Part shown: positions 8,426 to 18,000 of the stretch, in pieces
Position numbering within the stretch: the first letter of the stretch is position 1
Layout: each line of letters starts with the position of its first letter
From: Phytohabitans houttuyneae
GTDB lineage: Bacteria; Actinomycetota; Actinomycetes; Mycobacteriales; Micromonosporaceae
DNA length: 64,000 nucleotides
Assembly (NCBI RefSeq): GCF_011764425.1
Contig: NZ_BLPF01000001.1
Location: 2,719,001 to 2,783,000, forward strand
Direction of reading: 5' to 3'
Translations under genes and position numbers: made by a program
The notes under the pieces: generated by a model
What the model was told of the DNA's origin: nothing
The model's input: the letters and a program-made list of their open reading frames with translations, nothing else
The model's database searches: none

Positions 8426-10330
8426 ATGCGTGTGACTTACGGGGTGGCGGCGATTGTGCTGGCCGCGGGCGTTTTAACCGCCTGCGGAAGCGATGATGGG
8501 CCGGAAAAGAGCGTCGACGCGTTCCTGTCCGGGTGGCGCTCGGGCAATCTCGACGCGGTGGGCTTCATCAACCCGGGCGGGCAGAAGATCCCGGCCGCCG
8601 ACGTGGTGACCGAGATCAAGGCGCTCTCGGGCGCGCTCGCGACCACCCCGCCGGCACTCACCCGCACGGGTGAGCCGTCGGTCACCGAAGACATCGCCAC
8701 CAGCACGGTCAACGTCGACTGGACGCTGCCGGGCGGCGCGCACTGGACGTACCCGACCACCGTCCGCCTCAACAAGAGCAGCGACGACAAGTGGCAGGTG
8801 ATCTGGGAGCCCAAGGTCGTCCAGGAGAAACTCACACAGGGTGACGAGTTCGCGATCGAACGGGAAACCTCCGATCGGGCGCCCATCCTCGACGCCGCGG
8901 GCAAGGCGATCGTGGAGTCCCGCCCGGTGGTCGTGGTCGGCATCGAGCCAGGCCGGGTGGTGGGCATGGAGCAGCTGGTCAAGGACCTGGACAAGATCCT
9001 CAAGTCGGCACAGGTCGACGTCGACCTGGCCGACCTCCCGGCGCGCGCGGCCGCCGCTGACCCGACCCACTTCGTCGACGTGGTCACGCTCCGCAAGGAG
9101 GTGTACCTGAAGGTCCGGGACCGGCTCCAGGCACTGCCCGGCACGCGGTACCGCGACGAGAACCGCTATCTGGCGCCCACCCGCGAGTTTGCCCGCGCGC
9201 TGCTCGGCACCGTCGACCCGGTACAGAAAGAGGACATCGACAACAATCCGGGCAAGTACGTCGTGGGTGATGTGGTTGGGCACGGTGGGCTGCAGGAGCG
9301 GTACGACGACCAGCTACGCGGCGGCAGCGGACAGATCGTCAAGATCGTGCGAAAGAGCGGCGAAGGCACCGAAAAGACCACCGAGGAGGTGGCGGAGGTG
9401 TTCCGGGCCGAGCCCAAGCCGGGTGCCCCGCTGAAGACCACCCTTGACCCGAAGATCCAGCGTGCCGCAGACAACGCGCTTCGCGGCACCGGCAAGCCCG
9501 CCGCCCTTGTCGCGGTGCGGGTGCACGACGGCACGGTGGCCGCGGTCGCCAACACGGGGGACGTCAACCTCGCGTTCGACGCGTCGGTACCGCCGGGGTC
9601 GACGTTCAAGATGGTCTCCGCGCTGGCCCTGCTCGACAAGGGCGCGGTGACGCTCGACACCAAGGTCAACTGCCCCAAGAACGCCACGGTGGACGGCCGC
9701 TCGTACAAGAACTCGCACGACATGGCCCTCGGCAACGTCCCGTTCCGCGTGGACTTCGCCCGCTCGTGCAACACCGCCTTCATCGGCCTCGCCCCCAAAC
9801 TCGGCGACGACGGCCTGGCCACCGCCGGCCGCGCGCTGGGCCTGGAGGGCAAGTGGAGCCTGGGCATCGACGCGTTCAGCGGCAAGGTCTCGACCGGCGG
9901 CTCGGCGACGGAGCGCGCGTCGGCCTCGTTCGGCCAGGGCACGACGGTGGTCAGCCCGCTGGCGATGGCGGCGGCGACGGCCGGGGTGGCGCGCGGACAG
10001 TGGCAGCAGCCGACGATCCTGACCGAGCCCGCGCCGGCGGAGAAGGCCGCGCCCGGCCCCGAGCTCAACGCCGGATCGGTCGAGGCCGTCCGCACGATGA
10101 TGCGCGAGGTGGTCACGGAGGGCACGGGGTCCGCGCTGAAGGACGTTCCGGGCGAGCCGGTGTACGGCAAGACCGGCACCGCCGAGTTCGACAACAATCC
10201 GGCCAACACCCACGCCTGGTGGGTGGGGTGGCAGGGCGACATCGCGTTCGCCGTTTTCGTCGAGAAGGGCGGCGACAGCGGCAAGAGCTCGGTGCCGGTA
10301 GCGGAGAGGTTCTTGCGCGGCCTCGCCTGA
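8426..10330 (+). CDS. Lipoprotein class B penicillin-binding protein (D,D-transpeptidase)
   Basis: A 634-residue peptidoglycan cross-linking enzyme anchored outside the membrane. Residues 1-20 form a lipoprotein signal with lipobox LTAC (Cys20). Residues about 28-140 look like the NTF2-like domain seen at the N terminus of MecA/PBP2a-type proteins, followed by a dimerisation region. The transpeptidase domain carries the three catalytic motifs: S392-T-F-K395, S447-C-N449 and K582-T-G. The ATG at 8426 is chosen because it begins the signal peptide; the ribosome site is weak. The upstream gene is divergent (139-bp gap) and a strong terminator follows 14 bp after the stop. Family membership is firm; which cell-wall step it serves is not known. 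Confidence 0.9.
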   Translation: MRVTYGVAAIVLAAGVLTACGSDDGPEKSVDAFLSGWRSGNLDAVGFINPGGQKIPAADVVTEIKALSGALATTPPALTRTGEPSVTEDIATSTVNVDWTLPGGAHWTYPTTVRLNKSSDDKWQVIWEPKVVQEKLTQGDEFAIERETSDRAPILDAAGKAIVESRPVVVVGIEPGRVVGMEQLVKDLDKILKSAQVDVDLADLPARAAAADPTHFVDVVTLRKEVYLKVRDRLQALPGTRYRDENRYLAPTREFARALLGTVDPVQKEDIDNNPGKYVVGDVVGHGGLQERYDDQLRGGSGQIVKIVRKSGEGTEKTTEEVAEVFRAEPKPGAPLKTTLDPKIQRAADNALRGTGKPAALVAVRVHDGTVAAVANTGDVNLAFDASVPPGSTFKMVSALALLDKGAVTLDTKVNCPKNATVDGRSYKNSHDMALGNVPFRVDFARSCNTAFIGLAPKLGDDGLATAGRALGLEGKWSLGIDAFSGKVSTGGSATERASASFGQGTTVVSPLAMAAATAGVARGQWQQPTILTEPAPAEKAAPGPELNAGSVEAVRTMMREVVTEGTGSALKDVPGEPVYGKTGTAEFDNNPANTHAWWVGWQGDIAFAVFVEKGGDSGKSSVPVAERFLRGLA

Positions 10331-10343
10331 CTTTGCCCTGATA

Positions 10344-10380
10344 GTGCGGCCGGATCTGGGGGATCCGGCCGCACGCTTTT
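10344..10380 (+). terminator. Strong hairpin terminator after the penicillin-binding protein gene
   Basis: Perfect 13-bp stem: GTGCGGCCGGATC (10344-10356) pairs with GATCCGGCCGCAC (10362-10374) around a TGGGG loop, followed by GCTTTT. It lies just after the stop at 10330 and also faces the end of the convergent arginase-family gene. Confidence 0.85.
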
Positions 10381-10485
10381 GGGGGTTTGCGTTTTGGGGG
10401 CCGGCTTTAACGGCAACCGCGAGGCGATCCGCGCTGGCGTCGCCTCGCGCCCTGCCTCGCCCTGGCGGTGCCTCGTCCCGTGCTC

Positions 10486-10621
10486 TGCCTCGCGCCGCGC
10501 CCTGCCTCGCGCCGCGCCCTGCCTCGCGCCGCGCCCTGCCTCGCGCCGCGCCCTGCCTCGCGCCGCGCCCTGCCTCGCGGCGCGCCCTGCCTCGCGGCGC
10601 GCCCTGCCTCGCGGCGCGCCC
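10486..10621. repeat. Minisatellite: eight 17-bp tandem units
   Basis: Five units of TGCCTCGCGCCGCGCCC followed by three of TGCCTCGCGGCGCGCCC, head to tail, with a decayed ninth unit to 10638 and looser relatives on both sides. Seventeen is not a multiple of three and all frames change between units, so it is not coding. It fills the gap between the terminator and the arginase-family stop codon at 10693. The units are self-complementary in part (GGCGCGCC) and may fold. Confidence 0.9.
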
Positions 10622-10692
10622 TGCCTCGGCCCGCGTTCTGCCTCGTGCCTCGACCCAGGCCCTGCCTCGGCCCGGGCCGCGCCGATCAAGGT

Positions 10693-13600
10693 CTAGGCGT
10701 TTTCGCCCGGCAGGCCCTTCTTGGGGCGGCGCAGGCGACCGGGCCCCGCCTTGGCTGGCGGGCCAAACGGCTCGAACGCCGGCACGGACGTCCCCCCACC
10801 CGGCCGTGGACGCGGTTCCGGCACCTCGCCGTTGTCCCTCGCCCCCAAGTCCGCCGGCTCCGCCTGCGCGTCCTCGTCCGCGGGCGGCTGGGCCTCATCG
10901 TCCTTCCACGACGACTCGGCCTGTCCACCCCGGCGCAGCCTGCCCGGCCCGAGATCGTCGGCGCTCCGCCGCAGCCCGCCCGGCCGCTGGTCGTCGTCGC
11001 TCCGCCGCAGCTTGCCTGGCCCGTGGTCCTCGTCGCCGCTCCGTCGGAGCCTGCCTGGCCCTGCGTCGTCGTCGCTGCCGCGTCGCAGCCCGCCCGGCCC
11101 CAGATCGTCGTCGCTCCGCCGCAGCCCGCCCGGCCCTGGATCGTCGTGGCCGCTCCGTCGCAGCCCGCCCGGCCCTGGGTCGTCGTCGCCGCTCCGTCGC
11201 AGCCTGCCCGGCCCTGGGTCGTCGTCGCCGCTCCGTCGCAGCCTGCCCGGCCCTGGGTCGTCGTCGCTGCCGCGTCGCAGCCCGCCTGGCCGCTGGTCGT
11301 CGCCGCCCCTGCGGAGCTTGCCCGGCCCCAGGTCGTCATCGCCGCCCCGACGCAGCCCACCCGACCCTGGGTCACCGTCGCCGCCCCGCCGCAGCCTGCC
11401 CAGCCCCATATCGTCGTCGGCCCGGCGCAGCTTCGCCGGCAGGCGGTCCTCGTCGCTCTGGCGGGGGTTTGGCAGTCCCGGAACGTCATCGCCGCGGCCC
11501 AGCTTCGCCGGCCCCGGCTCGCCGTCGTCGCTACGCGGTGCGGCCGGCTCCGAGTCACCGTCCCTCCGCAGCCCGAACGGTCCCACCTCGCCCGCCCGCC
11601 GCGCGGCCCGCTCAGCGGGCGTGCCCCTCCGCGCGGCGAGGTCGGCCGAGACGCCCATCCACGCCGACTCGGCCTTGCGGCGCAACGTCGAGTCCGACCC
11701 GGGACGGCCACGGGGACGCGACTCCGGATCGGCCTGGTCCGGCTGGCCCGACTCCGCCTCATCCCTCGCCCGACGTGCCGGGTCAAGGCCGCCCTTCTGC
11801 GACGCCCCCGAATCCGACGCGGCCTTGAACCGCCCGGCCGAGTCCCGCTCCGGCATCGTGCGCCCTGCAGCTTTGTCGTCCGCCTTGGCGGGGTCGGGCT
11901 TTTCGTCGTCGCCGGGCTGCGGCGGCTCCGCACCCATCTGCGAGGCGGCGGTCTCACGCTGCGCACCGGTGGGCTCCGACTCCGCGTCCAACGGCGGGTC
12001 GGCGGGCTCACGCCGCGAACCGATGGGCTCCGACTCCGCGTCCAACGGCGGGTCGGCGGGCTCACGCCGCGAACCGATGGGCTCCGGCCCCGCAGCCGAC
12101 TGCGAAACAGTGGGCTTGTCGTCCGGGGCCTTGCGGGCGGCGGGAGGCTTGCGGATGCCGGCAGCCGCGGCGGCAGCGGCCAACAGTTCGGCGGCGGCGC
12201 TGTCGCCGAGCAGCGGTGGGACGGATGGCGCGGTGCCCGCGCTGGATGTCGCGGAGGCCGATGCCGCGTGGGCGGCAGAGGTTATCGAGGCCGTGTCGGA
12301 CTCGTAATGCGATGGCTTGCGCGCCGACGGCGTGACCGGGACGGGCCTGACCTCGGCGGGCGCCGACACGGCCGTGGACGGCTCGGTGTCGTCAGCGTCG
12401 GCAGCCTCCACATCGGACGGTGCGGTGACGGGAGCGCCATCCTGGGTGGCACCCTCCGCGCCGCCGGCCTCGGGGGAAAGCCCACCGACCTCCGGCGAAG
12501 GCCCACCGGCCTCGGGCGAAGACGAAGACCCACCCGTCTCGGACGAAGGTCGACCACCGTCCGGCGACGGTCGGCCGGCTTCCGGCGAGGATGGATCGGC
12601 GTCGTGGGAGACGTGGGCGGGCTCCAGCGGAGAGTCGTCGGTGTCCGGCTCGTCGGTCTCGGCCGCGGCGCCGTCAGCATCGGGCGAGGAGGTGCCGTCC
12701 TCGGGCCAGGGACCGTCGGGCGACGGCTCGCCAGCGTCGGGCGAAGGCGTGACGGCGTCGGGCCAGGGGCCGCCGGCCTCGGGGGATACGCCCGCCGAAA
12801 GGTCATCGTCCTCGAGCGAATCCCGGTCAGATTCCAGCCAGGGACCACGGGGCTCGGGCGGGCGAGAGCCGGAGTCGAGCCACGGGCCAGTCGTTTCGGG
12901 CGTGAGCCATCCGGCCTCCGCCGTTGGCCGGCCAGCCTCGGACGGCGAGCCACCAGCCGAGGGCGACAAGCTGCCAGCCTCCCGCGACAGGTCGCCAGCG
13001 TCAGGCGAGAGGTCGCCAGCGTCGGGCGGCGCGCCTGCGGACCCGGGCGGAAGCCCAGCCGCCGCCGACCCGGAAGAGCCGCCGGACGGCGCCCCGACCT
13101 CACCGGCATCCGCCACCGGCGAGAGCACGACGGGAGCGGCAGTGGGCGACGGAGGCGGGAGCGGGAGCGGGTCGGCCATGCGGACGGGTGACAGGCCGGC
13201 CACCACGGTGTCGACGATCTCGGCCGCGTACGAGCCGTCCGGGTCATAATCCGGGTCGAAGACAGTGAGCTCCACCCCCAGGCAGTGCGGGGTGTCCACC
13301 AGGCCGCTCAGCAGCAGCTCCAGCTCGGCGAACGCGATGCCGCCCGGGTCTGGGGCGTCCACCGCGGGCATCACCGCGGGGTCCAGCACATCCACGTCTA
13401 TGTGCACCCAGTAGCCTGCGCAGTCGCTCAGCTGGTCGCGGGCCCACTGGGCGGTGCGGGCCGCGCCCTCCACGCGGAGGGCGGGCACCGGGCGGGTGAT
13501 GATGCCCGCCGCCTGGAGGTCGAGCCGGTACTCATCCTGGGCGCGGATGCCCAGCACGACCACGTCGACGTCCCGGAAGTACGGGCGGCGCCCCTCGATG

Positions 13601-14094
13601 CCGGCCAGGTCGGCCTGGCCGCGGCCAGTGGCGAGCGCGAGGTCCTCGCCGGCCGCGGCGCCTACGTAAGAGGCGTTGCCGGGGTGGCGGAAGTCGGAGT
13701 GGCCGTCGACGAACACCAGCCCGATGCGGCCACCCACCACCTCGCCGAGCCGGTGCATCGCCAGGGCGGAGCCGAGCAGGATGGAGCAGTCGCCGCCCAG
13801 CACGACGGGAAACTCGCCACCGTCGATGATCGAGCCGATGCGGTCGGCCAAAGCCACCGAGTACGCCGCGATCTGCTCGGCGTGGCACACCCCGTCGCCC
13901 GGACGCCAGTCGCCCGGGTCGTACCGCGGTGGGGTCAGGCAGCCCGCGTCGCGGGCGGCGAGGCGGGCCACCAGGTCGTGGTCGCGCAGTGCGCCGGGCG
14001 CCTTCGCACAGCCTGGCACCGACGTCTCGGTCGGCGGGCGCAGTCCGAGGTTGGAGGGTGCGTCGAGGATGGCGATGCGGCGCATGGGCGGCAC
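10693..14094 (-). CDS. Arginase/agmatinase-family protein fused to a long repetitive disordered tail
   Basis: 1,133 residues. Residues about 5-305 are a ureohydrolase (arginase) domain with the metal-site motifs GGDC (100-103), DGHSD (130-134) and HIDVDVLDP (231-239). The first-motif His of arginases (GGDH) is Cys here and the family's DAHxD reads DGHSD, so the substrate (arginine, agmatine or other guanidino compound) is open. Residues ~310-1133 are low-complexity: SPxAG-type repeats, then an exact 18-residue duplication near 672-707, then about 14 tandem 12-13-residue units of the form LRR-[GS]-[GS]-DDD-x-GPG (about 880-1058). Start GTG 14094 overlaps the upstream thioredoxin stop by one base; ATG 14085 is an alternative. 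The tail stays open in frame through highly repetitive DNA, which argues that it is really translated. Confidence 0.75.
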   Translation of the reverse strand: MPPMRRIAILDAPSNLGLRPPTETSVPGCAKAPGALRDHDLVARLAARDAGCLTPPRYDPGDWRPGDGVCHAEQIAAYSVALADRIGSIIDGGEFPVVLGGDCSILLGSALAMHRLGEVVGGRIGLVFVDGHSDFRHPGNASYVGAAAGEDLALATGRGQADLAGIEGRRPYFRDVDVVVLGIRAQDEYRLDLQAAGIITRPVPALRVEGAARTAQWARDQLSDCAGYWVHIDVDVLDPAVMPAVDAPDPGGIAFAELELLLSGLVDTPHCLGVELTVFDPDYDPDGSYAAEIVDTVVAGLSPVRMADPLPLPPPSPTAAPVVLSPVADAGEVGAPSGGSSGSAAAGLPPGSAGAPPDAGDLSPDAGDLSREAGSLSPSAGGSPSEAGRPTAEAGWLTPETTGPWLDSGSRPPEPRGPWLESDRDSLEDDDLSAGVSPEAGGPWPDAVTPSPDAGEPSPDGPWPEDGTSSPDADGAAAETDEPDTDDSPLEPAHVSHDADPSSPEAGRPSPDGGRPSSETGGSSSSPEAGGPSPEVGGLSPEAGGAEGATQDGAPVTAPSDVEAADADDTEPSTAVSAPAEVRPVPVTPSARKPSHYESDTASITSAAHAASASATSSAGTAPSVPPLLGDSAAAELLAAAAAAAGIRKPPAARKAPDDKPTVSQSAAGPEPIGSRREPADPPLDAESEPIGSRREPADPPLDAESEPTGAQRETAASQMGAEPPQPGDDEKPDPAKADDKAAGRTMPERDSAGRFKAASDSGASQKGGLDPARRARDEAESGQPDQADPESRPRGRPGSDSTLRRKAESAWMGVSADLAARRGTPAERAARRAGEVGPFGLRRDGDSEPAAPRSDDGEPGPAKLGRGDDVPGLPNPRQSDEDRLPAKLRRADDDMGLGRLRRGGDGDPGSGGLRRGGDDDLGPGKLRRGGDDQRPGGLRRGSDDDPGPGRLRRSGDDDPGPGRLRRSGDDDPGPGGLRRSGHDDPGPGGLRRSDDDLGPGGLRRGSDDDAGPGRLRRSGDEDHGPGKLRRSDDDQRPGGLRRSADDLGPGRLRRGGQAESSWKDDEAQPPADEDAQAEPADLGARDNGEVPEPRPRPGGGTSVPAFEPFGPPAKAGPGRLRRPKKGLPGENA
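10925..11455 (-). repeat. Tandem 36/39-bp repeats encoding LRR-(G/S)DDD-GPG units
   Basis: Roughly 14 tandem DNA units of 36 or 39 bp inside the arginase-family tail. Read on the minus strand they give alternating basic (LRR), acidic (DDD) and turn (GPG) blocks. Unit length changes are always whole codons, so the frame has been kept under selection or by recent expansion. Confidence 0.8.
11971..12078 (-). repeat. Exact 54-bp tandem duplication encoding an 18-residue unit
   Basis: The 54 bases at 11971-12024 repeat without change at 12025-12078, and a third, diverged start follows. It encodes SEPIGSRREPADPPLDAE twice. Perfect identity points to a recent duplication in the arginase-family tail. 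Confidence 0.85.
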
Positions 14095-15008
14095 TAGAAG
14101 AGGGCGCTCGCGAGGGCCCGCCGCGCGCTGGAGACCGCCGGGTCGTCAGGTCCGGCGATCGCGAACAGCGACAGCAGATGCTTGCGGATCTCCTCGCGCT
14201 CGTCGCCCGACGTGCGGCGGACCAGGGCGACCAGCCGCTTGTACGCCTCGTCGGCGAGGCCGCTGAGCACCTCGACGTCGGCCGCGAGCAGCTGGACGGG
14301 CACGTCGTCGGGCTTGGCCTCGGCGTCGGCGAGCGCGGCACGCGGGTCGACGCCCACCACCCGGCGGGCGAGGGCGACGTGCGCCAGCCCGGCCTCGGCC
14401 GCGGCGTCGGCCGGCGACTCGGCGAGGATCTTCTTGTACGCCTGCTCGGCCGTGTCGAGGTCGCCGGTCATCAGCGCGTCGTCGGCGTCGATCAGCCGCG
14501 GGTCCTCGGGCGCGGTCGGCGGCTGCACGCCGCCCGCCTTGAGCACCGCGTCGATCCACTGGCGCAGCTGCGTCTCCGGCACGACGCCGGTGAACGCGTC
14601 GACCGGCTGGCCGCCCACCACCGCGTAGACCATCGGGATGCCCTGGACGCGGAACATCTGCGCGAGCCTCGGGTTGCTGTCGACGTCGACCTTGGCGAGC
14701 ACCCACGTGCCGCCACCCTCGACGGCGAGCTTTTCGAGGATCGGCGAGAGCTGCTTGCAGGGCTGGCACCACTCGGCCCAGAAATCGATGACTACCGGTA
14801 CGGTGAGCGACCGCTCCAGCACCTCTGTCTGGAACGTGGCCTCGGTGACGTCGATCACAGTGGCAGCGCCACCGCCGGGCGGTCCGCCAGGCGCGCCTTG
14901 TCGGGCCGGCGCCTCGGTGCGGCTCGGGGTGGGTGCGGGACTGCGCAGCGCGCTGAGGTCGACCGCGCCGCGGGTGAAGATCGACGGAGTGGTCCGTGGG
15001 TCGCTCAT
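14094..15008 (-). CDS. Thioredoxin-domain protein with TPR-like C terminus (YbbN/CnoX-like)
   Basis: A 304-residue cytoplasmic protein. After a disordered Pro/Gly-rich leader (1-50), residues ~52-160 are a thioredoxin fold with the redox motif W-C81-Q-P-C84 and the cis-Pro loop [10 protein letters not shown]. The rest is helical with repeated Ala-rich TPR-like hairpins ([20 protein letters not shown]). This architecture matches YbbN/CnoX, a redox chaperone; here both active-site cysteines are present, so thiol-disulfide exchange is plausible. The stop overlaps the GTG start of the arginase-family gene by one base, so the two are probably cotranscribed. Confidence 0.85.
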   Translation of the reverse strand: MSDPRTTPSIFTRGAVDLSALRSPAPTPSRTEAPARQGAPGGPPGGGAATVIDVTEATFQTEVLERSLTVPVVIDFWAEWCQPCKQLSPILEKLAVEGGGTWVLAKVDVDSNPRLAQMFRVQGIPMVYAVVGGQPVDAFTGVVPETQLRQWIDAVLKAGGVQPPTAPEDPRLIDADDALMTGDLDTAEQAYKKILAESPADAAAEAGLAHVALARRVVGVDPRAALADAEAKPDDVPVQLLAADVEVLSGLADEAYKRLVALVRRTSGDEREEIRKHLLSLFAIAGPDDPAVSSARRALASALF

Positions 15009-15066
15009 GGTTCCCTAGTCTCGCACGCGCGAGGTCCAGTCGAACCCACCCAGCGCTGCAACGCCA

Positions 15067-18000
15067 TCACCCCAAAGTGCCTCTTGCGACGGAGCGGCGC
15101 AGCGCCGCCGCCACGCCCACCGCCGCGCCGATGAAGCCAAGCGCGGCGAGCAGCGCGGGCAGTGCCGCGGCAGACGGGGACGGCCACCGGGGCAGCGCCA
15201 GCACGAGCGAGTCGTCCACGAACACGGGCAGGTATCCGCCGGCCACCCACCACGCCACGACGGCCGCCACCGCGCCGGTCACCAGCGCCGCCGCGACCAC
15301 CGGCAGGTAGCTCCAGAGCGCGGACCGCCCCACCGCCCGCGCGGGCAGGCCTTGCAGGCGGAGTGCGCGCATGTCGTCGGTGGTGCGCCGCCGGTCGACG
15401 GCCGCCATCAGGGTGAGACCGCCGAGCCCGAGCAGCACGGCAAACCCGGCCGCCAGCAGGTGGAACCAGATCGCCAGCGCCGGCGCCCGCTTGTCCAGCA
15501 GCGCCCGCGCCTCGGCCATCGTGTCGTCGCCGGCGATGACAAGGCCCTGCTCGGCGAGGCGGTCGGTGACGTCGGCCGGGGCGTCCGGGCGCAGCCAGAC
15601 CTGCGGGTCGGTCAGGCGGGTGCCACCGACGGTCTGGCGTTCGAGGTACTCAAGGTCGGTCAGCACCCCGCGCGCGCCGAGTCGCGGCAGCGTGGTCGCC
15701 TCGGACACGACCTGCGGCACGGGACGGTCGGCGTCGAGCCCGGTCAGCGCCACCGTGTCCGGCAGCTGCCCGGCCGGCACCACGGGCAGCGGCGTGGGCA
15801 CGTCCGGCGCCAGCACCCAGGTCTGCTGCCGCGCGCCGGTCGCGGTGACGCTGACCGCGAGCCCACCGGGGCCGGGCGTGACGTCGCCCGCGGCGGTGCC
15901 CTTCCACCCGGTGGCCAGCTGCTCGGTGGAGACGAGGCCGGGCAGCTCGCGGATGACCATGGAAGTCTTTTCCGAGCCGCTCCGCGCGTAGATCGCGTCG
16001 AAGCCGAGCAGGCGGCAGCCGCCGGCGCAGGAGCCCACCTCCGCCGTGTACGTGTGCACGCCCGGGTCGAGCACGCCGAACGTCATCCGCACCGTCGGGC
16101 TCCCGTCGAGCGGCCGCAGTGACACCGCGACCCGCAGCTGCCCCTCGCTCAGGGCGGGGCTTTCGAGGACGGCGGTGACGCGGGTGCCGCGCAGCACGTA
16201 CGGCTCGGGGGTGGCCGGCCGCAGCAGCCGGGTTACCTCGCCGGCACTCGGCCCGAACTCCGGCCGCCACACCGCGACCTGCCCGAGCCGGGTGGTGTCG
16301 ACTGCCAGCATCGGGCGGCCGGCGGGCGTGGCGGGCTGCACGACGGCCGCGGCCATCGCATAGCGCCCGTCGGGATCGACCTCGCGCACCGCGGCGAGCA
16401 GCCTGCCCGCGTCGACCGGCAGGACCGTGACAACCCGGTCGGCGCCGGTCTCGACGGACGCCCGCTCGGCACGGGATCGGGCCGCGACGTCGACCGCCAT
16501 CGCGGCGAAGCCGAGCAGCGACACCGCCACGGCCAGCAGCACGAAGAGGCGGTGGCTGCCGGGGCGGCGGGCCACGTGCAGGGTGCCGAGCGCGAGGCCG
16601 AGGCGGCCGCGGCGCAGCGCGCGGGTGCCGAGCCGGCCGGCAAGCGGCATGAGCAGGCGGGCGGCGACGAGCGCGATGGCGACCGCGACCAGCGACGGCA
16701 CGAGAAGCGACAGCCCCACCAGCTCGCCCTCGAAGCCGCGCAGCTGGAAGACCGCCACCACGGCGAGCACGACGACGATCGCCTCGATCGCGGTGGAACG
16801 CCAGCTGCCGCCCCGGGCCGGCACCCGCCGAAGCAGATCGGCCACCGGGCTGGCGAGCTGCTGGCGCTGGGCGAGCAGGGCGGCCAGGAGGGCACCGCCG
16901 GCGGCGAGCGCCGCATACGGCAGGGCTTCGCCCGACAGGGTCAGCTCTCCGCCGCCGAAGCGGGCCCTGGCCGCCAGCCACACCGCGAGCGTGCCGGCCA
17001 GGTAGCCGAGTGGGGCGCCGACCAGGATCGCGAGCGTGCTCTCGCCCGCGCTCAGCCACCAGCGCACGGGACCACGCGCACCGCGGAGGGCGACGAGGCC
17101 GAGCTCGTGGCGGCGGCCGGCCGTCCCGTACGCCACGGCGAGGAAGATGACGAACCAGCAGAGCCCGACCAGCGGCACGGCGGCCACCGGCACCACCCGC
17201 CGGGCCAGCACCTGCGCCCCGTCGATGCGGTCGAGCAGCGCGCCGAGCTCGGTGTTGAGCTGCGCGAAGAACGCCTGCGACCCGCCGGTGCCGCCGGTCA
17301 GCTCCTCGCGCAGGTCGTCGAGGTCGGCGCGGACCCTCCCGATGTGGTCGGCGTCGAGCGCGCCCGGCCCGGGCACCGCCTCCACCGAGCGCATGTCCTG
17401 CGGGTGCACGACGCCGTCGGCGGTCTGCCGGTTTACGAAGATCGGCTCACGCTCACTGTCGGCGCTGCCGGGCGCGAAGTACCCCGTCCGTCCCCAGTAG
17501 ACATTCGCGGTGTCGAGCGGCTTGTAGACCCCGACGACCGACAGCAGGGCAGGCGGGCCGGCTGGCACGTAGCGGCGGGCGGGCTCGCTGTAGGTGGCGG
17601 AGGTGATGTTGATCGTCGAGCCGGGCCCGAGGCCGAGGCGGCGCGCGGTGGCCTCGCCGAGCACGATCTCACCGGTCGCCATCACGCACCGGCCGGCGAC
17701 CATCCGCAGGTGCGGGCAGACGTCGGAGCGGAAGACAAGCCACGAGACGTTGGGGTCGGGCTCCATGCCGAGCACGACGTAGGACGCCGAGTAGACGACC
17801 TCGAACCGTTGCAGGTCGAGCGCCCGCGGCACGACGGAGTCGAAGCCTTCCGACGTGACCGCCTCTTCGTCGCCCACGAACGCGGACAGGCTGACCGTCT
17901 GCTCCACGCGGTCGGACTCGCCGACCTCGGTCTTCACGACGGCGCGGTCGACGGCGCGCAGGTATGTCGGGCCGGCCACGGCCGCGCCGACCGCGAAGAG

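Noticed and set aside
10486-10638. The 17-bp array as a CRISPR.
   Set aside because: Units are directly adjacent with no spacers and no cas genes are in the window.
10925-11455. Leucine-rich-repeat domain, because of the LRR strings.
   Set aside because: LRR here is Leu-Arg-Arg in a 12-13-residue polar unit. It lacks the LxxLxLxxN pattern.
10468-13191. A 907-codon open frame on the plus strand across the arginase-family tail and the minisatellite.
   Set aside because: It is the mirror of GC-rich repeats on the minus strand. It runs through the noncoding minisatellite, has no domain and no ribosome site, and the opposite frame has a recognised enzyme.
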